A DNA stretch of 40,006 nucleotides from Acidimicrobiaceae bacterium (GCA_002729125.1 PBTQ01000067.1:1-40006); one strand, 5' to 3'. Positions 26,133-34,400 are shown, counted from the first letter of the stretch. Notes: a model not told the origin generated them from the sequence alone. A program made the numbers and translations.

Positions 26133-27110
26133 TCAGTCGTCGGCGTCGACCCGGCGGCCGTCCTCCACCAGGTTGATCTCGTAGAGGACCTTGTCGAGCG
26201 CGTCGCTCGCAGCGATCGCGCTGTACCGCAGCGGATTCTCTGCCGTGACGGTGCTCGGCATCGGCGCCAGAATCGTCCATGGCGTCGGGTGGGCGAACTG
26301 CACGACCGAATAGCGATCGCCCTGCTGGCCCGCACCCGACACGACACGATGAATCCCGGGCGGGATCATGCCGTTGGTCAATCGCTCGAGCATCAGACCG
26401 GTGTTGATGATCGCGGAGCCCTCCGGCGGGGCGACGTCGGACCACTCGCCATCGGGGGTCTTGAGCTGCAGACCAGCCGCCGTGGCGCGGGGCAACGCCG
26501 TGATGAGGTTGATGTCGGCGTGTTCGCCAGCCCAGACATGCTGTTCACCAGGTGCCTGCTCCATCGCCGGGTAATGGATTGCCCGGGTGAGGGTGGCGCC
26601 ATCGGCGAGCATCTCGTCGAAGAAAGTCTCGTGGGCTCCGAGCCCTTCCGCAATGATCCGCAGCACACGACGCTGCAAGTCGGCGACGCTGCGATGGAAG
26701 TGCATCAAGAGGTCCCGGACACCCGGCAAGTCGTTCTCGGGAAGGGTCGGCGGACCGTAGCGGTGGGGATACTTCGCCCGCAGCGGGTGACCATCGCCGA
26801 GAGGCGCCCCCCAGTTGAGCATCTCCTTCCAGTCGGGTACGTCGGCGACCGCCGCCGTCTCGACCAGCAGGCCCGTGTAGCCGCTCTGCCCATTGGAGCC
26901 CGGCACGACATAGGTGTCCTTGCGCCCCTGGGGGAGGGTGAAGAACGCCTCAAGCCGCGCGTACGCCTCATCGATGAGATCGACCGACAGGTCGTGTTCC
27001 ACATAGACGAAGCCGGTGGCGAGGCTGCGAAGCACGCCATCGACGACCGAGCGGCGTTCCTCGGAGCTCCCGGTCTCGAAGGCGAGCAGATCGACGTCAA
27101 GGATCTCCAT
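26133..27110 (-). CDS. Isopenicillin-N-synthase-like Fe(II)/2OG oxygenase
   Basis: A 325-residue non-haem iron oxygenase of the plant/fungal-type family (DIOX_N plus 2OG-FeII_Oxy). Iron ligands are H197 and D199 (GEHADINL) and H254 (PPGIHRVVSG). The R266-x-S268 pair (DRYS) anchors the 2-oxoglutarate carboxylate. The N-terminal domain has the usual GFVYVEHDLS and FFTLPQGRKD segments. It probably hydroxylates or desaturates a small metabolite; the family is too broad to name one, and true beta-lactam synthesis is unlikely as no other such genes are here. The ATG at 27110 has TAGAGT six bases upstream. Confidence 0.9.
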   Translation of the reverse strand: MEILDVDLLAFETGSSEERRSVVDGVLRSLATGFVYVEHDLSVDLIDEAYARLEAFFTLPQGRKDTYVVPGSNGQSGYTGLLVETAAVADVPDWKEMLNWGAPLGDGHPLRAKYPHRYGPPTLPENDLPGVRDLLMHFHRSVADLQRRVLRIIAEGLGAHETFFDEMLADGATLTRAIHYPAMEQAPGEQHVWAGEHADINLITALPRATAAGLQLKTPDGEWSDVAPPEGSAIINTGLMLERLTNGMIPPGIHRVVSGAGQQGDRYSVVQFAHPTPWTILAPMPSTVTAENPLRYSAIAASDALDKVLYEINLVEDGRRVDADD

Positions 27111-27116
27111 CCGGTG

Positions 27117-27122
27117 ACTCTA
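27117..27122 (-). promoter_or_regulatory. Candidate leaderless -10 box of the 2OG oxygenase gene
   Basis: TAGAGT on the minus strand, six bases before the ATG at 27110. Confidence 0.4.
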
Positions 27123-27171
27123 CCGCTCACGACGTTGGCGCCCAGTGGCGTATCCGTGTGACGCTGGAGCC

Positions 27172-27651
27172 ATGTCCGGTACACCGAAACCGCGAGCAGG
27201 AGCCGACGACGCCCTCGCCAAGATCGTCACCAAAGACTGGTTCCGAGCGATCGCCCCCAAGGTCATTCCGCCGATGCATAAGGCGATGAACAAGCTCACC
27301 CGGGGCCGCTTCGTTCCGGGTGCCGGACTCGTGCTCTACACCACCGGTGCGAAATCAGGGAAGCGCCGCGAGACCCCGCTCGAAGCGGTGCCGAGCTCAA
27401 ACGGTTCGTGGGTGGTGGTCGGGTCGAACTTCGCACGCGAGCCACACCCGGCCTGGACCGGAAATCTGATCGCCCATCCCGAATGCGAGATCCTGGTGCG
27501 CGGCAAAACGACGCTGGCGACGGCCACACTGCTCGAGGGCGAGGCGCGCGAGGAGGGGTGGCAAGAGGCACTCGCCCACTTCGGCGGCTGGCAGGCCTAT
27601 ACGGGCATCACCGATCGTCAGTTCCGGATCTTTCGGCTGACCCCCCACTGA
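27172..27651 (+). CDS. Ddn-like deazaflavin (F420)-dependent nitroreductase family protein
   Basis: A 159-residue split-barrel protein of the Ddn/Rv3547 type. Hallmarks are LVLYTTGAKSGKRRETPLEAV (about 55-75; phosphate and F420 contact region), WVVVGSNFAREPHPAWTGNL and HPECEILVRGK. Members use reduced coenzyme F420 to reduce quinones or nitro compounds. The start ATG at 27172 was chosen over a GTG 27 bases earlier because it marks the family's N-terminus. It stands alone between a divergent oxygenase and a convergent MarR gene. Physiological substrate unknown. Confidence 0.87.
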   Translation: MSGTPKPRAGADDALAKIVTKDWFRAIAPKVIPPMHKAMNKLTRGRFVPGAGLVLYTTGAKSGKRRETPLEAVPSSNGSWVVVGSNFAREPHPAWTGNLIAHPECEILVRGKTTLATATLLEGEAREEGWQEALAHFGGWQAYTGITDRQFRIFRLTPH

Positions 27652-27681
27652 GGGCGCGCCGAAGCCACGACGCCGACTGGC

Positions 27682-28182
27682 TCAGTCGTTCTCGAGCGAA
27701 GCGACCAAGCGCGGCAGAACGCTGGCGAGGACCTCGATCTCGTGGGCTTCGAGTCGGTCGATAAACGCTTCCCGCACCGCCTCGACATGGCCGGGCGCCG
27801 TCGCCTCCAGCTTCTCGCGTCCGGTGGCGGTGAGCTCGACCCACCAGACTCGGGCGTCGTTGTCACACCGAACCCGAACCACATAGCCGTCTCGGCTGAG
27901 ACGGCCGACCCGCTGCGAAAGCCGACTCGGCGAGTTGGTGACCGAACTCGCGAGGTCGGACATGCGCAGTCGGTGCCCCTCGGCCTCGCTCAGCCGCACA
28001 AACACCTCGTAATCGTCGGTGGCGAGGCCGGCGTCGCGCTTGAGTTGGCGATCGGTGGCTGCGAGCACGCGGCGGCTGGCGTCGATCCAGCCCCGCCAGG
28101 CGAGCTGTTCGGCCTCTGAAAGCCAGCGAACGTCGGCTGGTTCGGCGACGGCGTGCGTTCCCCTGCGGACAGTGAATGACAT
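27682..28182 (-). CDS. MarR family transcriptional regulator
   Basis: A 166-residue winged-helix regulator. The recognition helix region (about 78-100, RMSDLASSVTNSPSRLSQRV) and the wing with DNDARVWWVELTATG are typical of MarR. Helices at both ends would form the dimer. There is one cysteine, in the wing, and no paired redox cysteines as in OhrR. The frame is open much further upstream, through the intergenic region, but that part has no homology. The ATG at 28182 has TAGGTT seven bases upstream and a symmetric operator candidate over the -35 position, pointing to autoregulation. It is divergent from nrdAB, with 308 bases between starts. Ligand unknown. Confidence 0.88.
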   Translation of the reverse strand: MSFTVRRGTHAVAEPADVRWLSEAEQLAWRGWIDASRRVLAATDRQLKRDAGLATDDYEVFVRLSEAEGHRLRMSDLASSVTNSPSRLSQRVGRLSRDGYVVRVRCDNDARVWWVELTATGREKLEATAPGHVEAVREAFIDRLEAHEIEVLASVLPRLVASLEND

Positions 28183-28189
28183 GTCGTGC

Positions 28190-28218
28190 AACCTAGCGGC
28201 TTTCGTTTCAACGTTGAA
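28190..28218 (-). promoter_or_regulatory. marR promoter with palindromic operator candidate
   Basis: On the minus strand TAGGTT (28190-28195) is the -10 box, seven bases before the ATG. Seventeen bases further the perfect 12-base palindrome TTCAACGTTGAA (28207-28218) covers the -35 position. MarR dimers bind palindromes of about this size, so self-repression is likely. Confidence 0.55.
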
Positions 28219-28242
28219 GTTGTGGTGCGCCGACACACAGGC

Positions 28243-28336
28243 TGTGGAAAGCACCCCAAAATCATCCCCACGACAGGTTTTGTCACTGTGCGTAATTTGG
28301 GGATAACCCCGATTTTGGTTGAAAACATGGGGATTT
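28243..28336. promoter_or_regulatory. Cluster of DnaA-box-like 9-mers upstream of nrdAB
   Basis: Four 9-mers resemble the DnaA box TTATCCACA: CTTTCCACA (minus, 28243-28251), TCATCCCCA (plus, 28262-28270), TTATCCCCA (minus, 28298-28306, 8 of 9 matching) and AAATCCCCA (minus, 28328-28336). The last two are 30 bases apart in the same orientation. The stretch is clearly richer in A/T than its surroundings. In Escherichia coli DnaA controls nrdAB through such boxes; here that role is inference. The 308-base gap 28183-28490 also holds the marR operator, the nrd promoter and the nrd leader. Confidence 0.35.
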
Positions 28337-28358
28337 CTGGAAAACCTGGCTGCCCCCC

Positions 28359-28388
28359 TTGACGGAGACGTAATTACGGGGGTGTAAT
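28359..28388 (+). promoter_or_regulatory. nrdAB promoter (TTGACG-18-TGTAAT)
   Basis: TTGACG (28359-28364) and TGTAAT (28383-28388) are close to the vegetative consensus with an 18-base spacer. The spacer contains the 10-base palindrome CGTAATTACG (28369-28378), a possible operator. Transcription should start near 28395, giving a leader of about 95 bases. No clear NrdR box was seen. Confidence 0.6.
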
Positions 28389-28395
28389 GTTTCAC

Positions 28396-28490
28396 CCGGT
28401 CATCACCTGTCCGGGGCGGGACGAAGGTGATGCTGAGAGCCTTCTGCAGACCGACTTGGTGATCTCGGCGCGAAATCCAGAGGGGCACAC
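28396..28490 (+). promoter_or_regulatory. Structured 5' leader of nrdAB, candidate cis-regulatory RNA
   Basis: ATCACC (28402-28407) can pair with GGTGAT at 28426-28431, enclosing a second stem (TGTCC/GGACG) and a GGGGCG loop. The same ATCACC can instead pair with a second GGTGAT at 28458-28463, so two folds compete. CGGTC (28397-28401) can pair with GACCG (28449-28453). CCTTCT (28440-28445) is complementary to the ribosome binding site AGAGGG (28479-28484), allowing a mask over translation initiation. Related streptomycete nrdAB genes are controlled by an adenosylcobalamin riboswitch; the 28437-28453 stretch only loosely recalls a B12 box, so I do not assign a ligand. Confidence 0.45.
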
Positions 28491-30950
28491 ATGGCGATCA
28501 CGGAGGACCGACTTTCCGCAGTCGGCGACAACGACACGACGGTCGAAACGGCCACCACCATGCGGGTGAAGAAGCGCAACGGCTCGCTCGAACCCGTCGA
28601 TCTCAACAAGATCGTCAACGCCATCGCCCGCGCCTCCGAAGGCCTGATGGGCGTCGACCCGATGGTCGTCTCCACCCGAACGATCTCGGCGCTCGCCGAC
28701 GGCTCCACCACCCAAGAGCTCGATGAGCTGTCGATCCGCACCGCAGCCGGCCTCATCGTCGAGGAGCCCAACTACTCCAAGCTTGCCGCCCGCATGCTGG
28801 CGACCTACGTCGACAAAGAAGTCCGCAACCAGAACGTCCCCTGGTTCTCGGAGTCGGTCACCCTCGGCCACACCCTCGGCCTGATCGGCGACGACGTCCT
28901 GGAGTTCGTCACCACCCACGCCCCCGAACTCAACGCCGCCATCAACTCCCAGCGCGACAAGAACTTCGAGTTCTTCGGCCTGCGCACGGTCTATGACCGC
29001 TACCTCCTCCGCCACCCCGAAACCCGCAAGGTCATCGAGACCCCGCAGTACTTCTTCCTGCGGGTCGCCTGTGGCCTGTCCACCGACGCCGACGAGGCCA
29101 TCAAGTTCTACGACCTCATGTCGTCGCTAGCCTACCTTCCGTCGTCGCCCACTCTGTTTAACTCGGGCACGACCCACCCGCAGATGTCCAGCTGCTACCT
29201 GCTCGACTCGCCTGAGGACTCCCTCGAGGGCATCTATAAGCGCTACACCGACATCGCCCGCCTCTCGAAGTTCGCCGGCGGTATCGGCGTCGCCTGGCAC
29301 CGCATCCGCTCCAAGAACAGCCTGATCGTCGGCACCAACGGCCTCAGCAACGGCATTATCCCGTGGCTCAAGACCCTCGACGCCTCGGTCGCCGCCGTCA
29401 ACCAGGGCGGCCGCCGCAAGGGAGCCGCTTGCGTCTACCTCGAAAGCTGGCACGCCGACATCGACCAGTTCCTCGAACTGCGCGACAACACCGGCGACCA
29501 TGCCCGCCGCACCCACAACATCAACCTCGCCAACTGGATCCCCGACCTCTTCATGGAGCGGGTCGAAAAGGACTGGCAGTGGAGCCTCTTCGATCCCAAA
29601 CGGGTCCCCGAGCTCATCGACACCTTCGGCGAGGAGTTCCGCACCATCTACGAACAGGCCGAGGCCGACGGCCGCTACGAAAAGCAGGTTCCGGCCCGTC
29701 AGCTCTACCAGCGCATGATGAAGACGCTCGCAGAGACGGGCAACGGCTGGATGACCTTCAAGGATCCCAGCAACGAAAAGTGCAACCAGACCGGTCCAGG
29801 CACCGCCGCCGAGGGCAACGCCCGCGACCGGGTCGTGCACCTGTCGAACCTCTGCACCGAAATCCTCGAGGTCACCTCGCAGTCCGAGACGGCGGTGTGC
29901 AACCTCGGTTCGGTCAACCTCGGTGAGTTCGTCGCCGAAACCGACGGAGTCGCTGGCGTGGACTACGAGCGTCTTGGCGAGGTCGTCCGCCAGGTCGTGC
30001 CCTTTCTCGATCGGGTCATCGACATCAACTACTACCCGACCGATGAGGCCGGCGTGTCCAACGCCCGCTGGCGCCCGGTCGGCCTCGGCCTGATGGGCCT
30101 CCAGGACGTCTTCTTTAATCTCGGCGTCCCGTTCGACAGCCCCGTCGCTCGCGGCGTCAGCCGTCGGATATCCGAGGAGATCTACTTCAACGCCCTGTGG
30201 GCCTCCACCGAATTAGCCGAGGCCAACGGCGCCCACGCTGCCTTCCCCGAGACTCGTGCCGCAAACGGCGACCTGCAGTTCGACCTGTGGGGCGTCGAGC
30301 CCTCCGACACCGAGCGTTGGGAGCCACTGCGTGAGCGCATCAAGGCCCACGGTCTGCGCAACTCGCTCATGATCGCCATCGCCCCGACCGCAACGATCGC
30401 CTCGATCGCCGGCTGCTACGAGTGCATCGAGCCCCAGGTCTCGAACCTCTTCAAGCGTGAGACCCTCTCAGGCGAGTTCATGCAGATCAACCGCCACTTG
30501 GTCAAGGAACTCCAGAGCCGGGGCCTGTGGGACGCCGAGATGATCGCCGAGGTGAAGAAGTCCGAGGGTTCGATCCAAGACGTCGACCGGATCCCCGACG
30601 ATCTCAAGGCGATCTACCGCACGGCGTGGGAGATCCCGATGAAGAGCTTGATCGAGATGGCCGCCGACCGCGGCGCCTTCATCGATCAGAGCCAGTCGCT
30701 CAACCTCTTCATGGAGTCGCCCACCATCGGCAAGCTCTCGTCGATGTACATGTACGCCTGGAAGGCCGGTCTCAAGACCACCTACTACCTGCGTTCGCGT
30801 CCAGCGACCAAGATCAACAAGGCCACCGCCGGTGGCTCGGGTGGCCCCACCGGCGGTGGGCAGCCCGCTCCAGAAAAGAAAATGTTCACCGACGATGAGG
30901 CCATCGCCTGCTCGCTGGAGAACCCCGAAGCATGTGAGGCGTGCGACTGA
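28491..30950 (+). CDS. nrdA: Ribonucleoside-diphosphate reductase class I, alpha subunit
   Basis: An 819-residue enzyme that makes deoxyribonucleotides. An ATP-cone regulatory domain occupies about 23-110. Active-site cysteines are C235 (SSCYLLDS) and C470, with the radical cysteine C455 in the N453-x-C455-x-E457 motif (NLCTE). The TTYYLRS motif near the end is the radical-transfer tyrosine pair. The tail C815-x2-C818 (CEACD) is the redox shuttle to thioredoxin or a redoxin, separated by a Gly/Pro-rich flexible linker. The ribosome site AGAGGGG lies five bases before the ATG. Its stop overlaps nrdB (TGATG). The enzyme needs the NrdB tyrosyl radical and therefore oxygen. Confidence 0.97.
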   Translation: MAITEDRLSAVGDNDTTVETATTMRVKKRNGSLEPVDLNKIVNAIARASEGLMGVDPMVVSTRTISALADGSTTQELDELSIRTAAGLIVEEPNYSKLAARMLATYVDKEVRNQNVPWFSESVTLGHTLGLIGDDVLEFVTTHAPELNAAINSQRDKNFEFFGLRTVYDRYLLRHPETRKVIETPQYFFLRVACGLSTDADEAIKFYDLMSSLAYLPSSPTLFNSGTTHPQMSSCYLLDSPEDSLEGIYKRYTDIARLSKFAGGIGVAWHRIRSKNSLIVGTNGLSNGIIPWLKTLDASVAAVNQGGRRKGAACVYLESWHADIDQFLELRDNTGDHARRTHNINLANWIPDLFMERVEKDWQWSLFDPKRVPELIDTFGEEFRTIYEQAEADGRYEKQVPARQLYQRMMKTLAETGNGWMTFKDPSNEKCNQTGPGTAAEGNARDRVVHLSNLCTEILEVTSQSETAVCNLGSVNLGEFVAETDGVAGVDYERLGEVVRQVVPFLDRVIDINYYPTDEAGVSNARWRPVGLGLMGLQDVFFNLGVPFDSPVARGVSRRISEEIYFNALWASTELAEANGAHAAFPETRAANGDLQFDLWGVEPSDTERWEPLRERIKAHGLRNSLMIAIAPTATIASIAGCYECIEPQVSNLFKRETLSGEFMQINRHLVKELQSRGLWDAEMIAEVKKSEGSIQDVDRIPDDLKAIYRTAWEIPMKSLIEMAADRGAFIDQSQSLNLFMESPTIGKLSSMYMYAWKAGLKTTYYLRSRPATKINKATAGGSGGPTGGGQPAPEKKMFTDDEAIACSLENPEACEACD

Positions 30951-32038
30951 TGGCACTGGCAGAAGATCACAACTACGCACTCGCGGCGGAGCCCGCCCAG
31001 ATCAACAACCTCGGCCACTCCGCCAACCGAGGTGCCCACACCAACATTCTCGACCCCGGCTTCGACCTCACGTTGCGGCCAATGCGGTACCCGCAGTTCT
31101 TCGAGATGTACAAGGACGCGATCAAGAACACGTGGACCGTCGAGGAGATCGACTTCTCCGACGATCTCACCGACCTCGATCGCAAGCTGATGCCGGCCGA
31201 GAAGCACCTGATCAGCCGCCTCGTGGCGTTCTTCGCCACCGGCGACTCGATCGTGGCCAACAACCTGGTGCTCAACCTCTACCAGCACATCAACTCGCCC
31301 GAAGCCCGGATGTACCTGAGCCGGCAGCTCTACGAAGAGGCGCTGCACGTCCAGTTCTATTTGAACCTGCTCGACAACTACATCCCGGATCACGACGAGC
31401 GGGCCGAGGCGTTCGCAGCGATCGAGAACATCCCTTCGATCAAGGCCAAGGCCGACTTCTGCTTCAAGTGGATGAGCGGTGTTCCTGACGGGGCCCTGCA
31501 GACCGAGGAGGACCGCAAGCGGTTCCTCATGAACCTCATCTGCTTCGCCACCTGCATCGAGGGCCTGTTCTTCTTTGCGGCGTTCGCCTACGTGTACTTC
31601 CTGCGCAGCAAGGGCCTACTCAACGGTCTCGCCGCCGGCACGAACTGGGTGTTCCGCGACGAGTCGATGCACATGAACTTCGCTCTTGAGGTCATCAATA
31701 CAGTGCGGGCCGAGGAGCCCCAGCTGTTCGACGACGATCTCGGCGAGCGCATCACCGCAATGATCGAAGAGGCCGTCGACGCCGAATTCCAGTTCGCCGA
31801 GGATCTCCTCGGCGAAGGTGTGCCCGGCATGTCCACGGTGGACACCCGTACCTACCTCGAGTTCGTCGCCGATCAGCGTCTGAGCCAGCTCGGCCTGCCC
31901 AAGCGCTTCAACGCCTCGAACCCGTTCGCCTTCATGGAATTGCAGGACGTCCAAGAGCTCTCGAACTTCTTCGAGCGCACTGTCTCGGCCTACCAGGTCG
32001 GCGTCGAGGGCGATGTCTCCTTCGACGAGGACTTCTGA
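30950..32038 (+). CDS. nrdB: Ribonucleoside-diphosphate reductase class I, beta subunit
   Basis: A 362-residue ferritin-fold protein that holds the di-iron centre and tyrosyl radical needed by NrdA. Metal ligands are D99, E130, H133, E204, E238 and H241; the radical tyrosine is Y137, four residues after H133 as in the Escherichia coli enzyme. The acidic C-terminal tail (SFDEDF) docks into NrdA. The ATG shares one base with the nrdA stop. All key residues of a tyrosyl-radical (class Ia) subunit are present, so a Mn/Fe class Ic type without tyrosine is ruled out. Confidence 0.97.
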   Translation: MALAEDHNYALAAEPAQINNLGHSANRGAHTNILDPGFDLTLRPMRYPQFFEMYKDAIKNTWTVEEIDFSDDLTDLDRKLMPAEKHLISRLVAFFATGDSIVANNLVLNLYQHINSPEARMYLSRQLYEEALHVQFYLNLLDNYIPDHDERAEAFAAIENIPSIKAKADFCFKWMSGVPDGALQTEEDRKRFLMNLICFATCIEGLFFFAAFAYVYFLRSKGLLNGLAAGTNWVFRDESMHMNFALEVINTVRAEEPQLFDDDLGERITAMIEEAVDAEFQFAEDLLGEGVPGMSTVDTRTYLEFVADQRLSQLGLPKRFNASNPFAFMELQDVQELSNFFERTVSAYQVGVEGDVSFDEDF

Positions 32039-32108
32039 AACCCACGCTCTCGCCTCCCCGAGTCACCACCAACAACGTCGCCCGACACCAAGCGGGCGCA
32101 CCCCTCAG

Positions 32109-32140
32109 ACGGCCGCCTCGCTCACCAACGGGGCGGCCGT
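32109..32140 (+). terminator. Stem-loop terminator after nrdAB
   Basis: ACGGCCGCC (32109-32117) pairs perfectly over nine bases with GGCGGCCGT (32132-32140), with a 14-base loop, 71 bases after the nrdB stop. No T-tract follows. Confidence 0.6.
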
Positions 32141-32208
32141 CCCACGCCTAGGCCCAACCGAAAGCGGCGGCCACCACCGCGTCGAAACCGATCACGAGTC
32201 GGCATGTC

Positions 32209-32232
32209 GACACACCGCACGGTAGGTGTGTC
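32209..32232 (+). promoter_or_regulatory. Eight-pair inverted repeat upstream of the antiporter gene
   Basis: GACACACC (32209-32216) and GGTGTGTC (32225-32232) are perfect inverted repeats with an eight-base spacer, ending 32 bases before the antiporter ATG. It could be a regulator's operator or an RNA hairpin in the leader. Confidence 0.45.
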
Positions 32233-32264
32233 ATCGTGAATCCCCATCGAGTCCGGAGTTTGCC

Positions 32265-34400
32265 ATGAGCCTCAACCCCCCGACCGAGCACCAACTCCTC
32301 GTCTTCTGGGTCGGCCTCCTCGTGATCCTGGTGGCCGCGCGGCTGCTCGGGGCGGTGATGCAGCGCATCGGCCAGCCCGCAGTGATCGGCGAACTTGCTG
32401 CCGGTCTCATTCTCGGCCCGTCGGTACTCGGCAAACTCGCCCCCGACATCACCGACTGGACGTTCCCCGCCGACGATGTTCAGACCGGCATGCTCTTCAC
32501 CGTCGGATGGCTCGGTGTGTTGTTCCTACTCGTCAGCACTGGCTTCGAGACAGACCTCGGCTTGATCGGCCGGCTCGGCCGCGCCGCAGTGATCGTGTCG
32601 GCAGGATCGTTGCTGGTTCCGGCGATCGCCGGCTTCGCCGTCGGTTGGTTTCTCCCGACGGCCTTCGTCGGCAGTGACACTGAGCGCTATATCTTTGCCC
32701 TCTTCGTCGCCGCCGCGCTCTCGATCTCGTCTCTCCCGGTGATCGCCAAGATCCTCGGCGAGATGGGCCTCATGCGCCGTAACTTCGGCCAACTCACCCT
32801 TGCGGCTGGCATGGCAAACGACGTCATCGGCTGGGTCGCACTGGGCCTCATCGCCGGCCTTGCGCAAGCCGGCGGCCTGAAGCTTGACAAGCTCGCCTTC
32901 ACCGTCGTCGGGCTCATCGTGTTCTTCGTCGTTGCCTTCACGATCGGGCAGCGGGTCGTTGACACTGCGCTCAAACGGGTTCGAGCCAACGGGGGTGACC
33001 AACTCTCCGGCATGACCGTAGTGCTCGTCACCACGCTCTCGTTCGGTGTGGTCACCCAGTGGCTCCACGTTGAGGCTGTGCTGGGTGCCTTCATCGCCGG
33101 GGTCATCCTCGCCCGCTCTCGTTTCGCCGAACACGAACTCATCCGACCGCTCGAGACGATGACCGCCGCAGTCTTCGCACCGATCTTCTTCGCCACCGCC
33201 GGCCTGCGAGTCGACCTCGGACTGCTGGCCGACGGCGAGACGATCATGTGGGCCCTGATCGTGCTCGCGATCGCGTCGTTGTCGAAGTTCCTCGGTTCGA
33301 TTGTCGGAGCGCAGTTGTCGTTCCTCCCGCTGCGCGAAGGTGCTGCCCTCGGTTTCGGGCTCAATGCCCGTGGCGCGCTCGAGATCGTGATTGCCACGGT
33401 CGGCCTCTCACTCGGCGTTCTAAACGATCGCTCCTACACCGTCATCGTGCTGATGGCGATGGCCACCTCAATGGCCGCTCCCCCGCTGTTGCGTCGAGCC
33501 CTCTCCGGATGGGAAGGCACCCCCGAGGAACGACAGCGGCTCGACATGGAAGCCCAACTTGCGAGCAACATCGTCGTGCGGGGCAACCGCATCCTGATCC
33601 CGACCAAGGGCGACGTACCATCGCTGCTCGCCGCCCAGGTCGCAGGGCTGACCTGGCCAGCCGATACGGCCGTCACGCTCCTCACCGCCGGCGATGCCTC
33701 GACGGTCGACGTGCAAGCCCATCGAGATGTCCTGTTCGGCCGGGTCGTCGACCACGACGTCGTCGATGCGCGGGTCGCCGATGCCGTCATCACCGAGGCG
33801 GTACTTGGCTACGACGCCATCGTGATCGGCGCGCCGACCGGCGGTAAGACCTCCGAGTACGTGGCGGAGATCATGCGTCGCTCACCGATCCCCGTCGTGA
33901 TCGTGCGAGGGGCAGCATCACTCAATGGCCGTCTGCCGTGGGCGTTCGCCCGTGCGCTTGTTCCTGTCAACGGTTCGAAGTCGGCCAAACCGGCACTGGA
34001 GCTGGCCACCCAGCTGAGTTCTCATCTGGGCACTCAGCTGCTCCAGCTCCACGTCTCACCCACACCACCGACTCGCATGGAATCTCTGATCGGCGAGCGC
34101 GGTCCCGACCGGGCCCGTCACCGCGCCATCCTCGACGAGGCCGCTTCAGTCGCCGACGCAAGCGGCGCTCGGGCATCGTCGATCCTGGCCCACGACCCGA
34201 GTCCTGCTGCCGGCATCTTGTCGACGGCCACCGAACTCAGCGCTGATCTGATCGTGATGTCGGGGAGCAGCCGCGACAACGCTGGTGTTCCCGCGGTAAG
34301 CGCCACGATCCAGCGGGTGCTCGACGGCTCCGACATCACACTCGTCGTCGTCCTCGTACCCGAGGACGACGGATCCGGCTCCAGTAACGAGGCCCACTGA
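32265..34400 (+). CDS. CPA2 cation:proton antiporter with two C-terminal universal stress (Usp) domains
   Basis: A 711-residue membrane protein. Residues 1-405 form a KefB/NapA-like sodium or potassium/proton exchanger of about 12 helices, with GELAAGLILGPSVLG (42-56) and the ion-site pair N185-D186 in MANDVIGW. An Asn-Asp pair is linked to electroneutral exchange in known CPA members. A first, degenerate Usp-like domain (about 440-560) starts NRILIPTKGD. A second (about 565-700) starts ALVPVNGSKSAKPALELA and includes DLIVMSGSSRDN, a nucleotide-binding-like motif. The Usp parts probably sense ATP, AMP or cyclic nucleotides to gate transport. ATG 32265 has CCGGAG six bases upstream, so this start is better than one 39 bases before. 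Confidence 0.9.
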   Translation: MSLNPPTEHQLLVFWVGLLVILVAARLLGAVMQRIGQPAVIGELAAGLILGPSVLGKLAPDITDWTFPADDVQTGMLFTVGWLGVLFLLVSTGFETDLGLIGRLGRAAVIVSAGSLLVPAIAGFAVGWFLPTAFVGSDTERYIFALFVAAALSISSLPVIAKILGEMGLMRRNFGQLTLAAGMANDVIGWVALGLIAGLAQAGGLKLDKLAFTVVGLIVFFVVAFTIGQRVVDTALKRVRANGGDQLSGMTVVLVTTLSFGVVTQWLHVEAVLGAFIAGVILARSRFAEHELIRPLETMTAAVFAPIFFATAGLRVDLGLLADGETIMWALIVLAIASLSKFLGSIVGAQLSFLPLREGAALGFGLNARGALEIVIATVGLSLGVLNDRSYTVIVLMAMATSMAAPPLLRRALSGWEGTPEERQRLDMEAQLASNIVVRGNRILIPTKGDVPSLLAAQVAGLTWPADTAVTLLTAGDASTVDVQAHRDVLFGRVVDHDVVDARVADAVITEAVLGYDAIVIGAPTGGKTSEYVAEIMRRSPIPVVIVRGAASLNGRLPWAFARALVPVNGSKSAKPALELATQLSSHLGTQLLQLHVSPTPPTRMESLIGERGPDRARHRAILDEAASVADASGARASSILAHDPSPAAGILSTATELSADLIVMSGSSRDNAGVPAVSATIQRVLDGSDITLVVVLVPEDDGSGSSNEAH

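Noticed and set aside
28431-28470. TPP-riboswitch-like CTGAGAG near GATC in the nrdAB leader
   Set aside because: The remaining conserved thi-box segments and stems are absent and the downstream genes are not thiamine related.
28396-28490. Canonical adenosylcobalamin riboswitch
   Set aside because: The leader is too short (about 95 bases) and only a loose B12-box-like stretch is visible; the core junction sequences are missing. Kept only as an unknown candidate leader.
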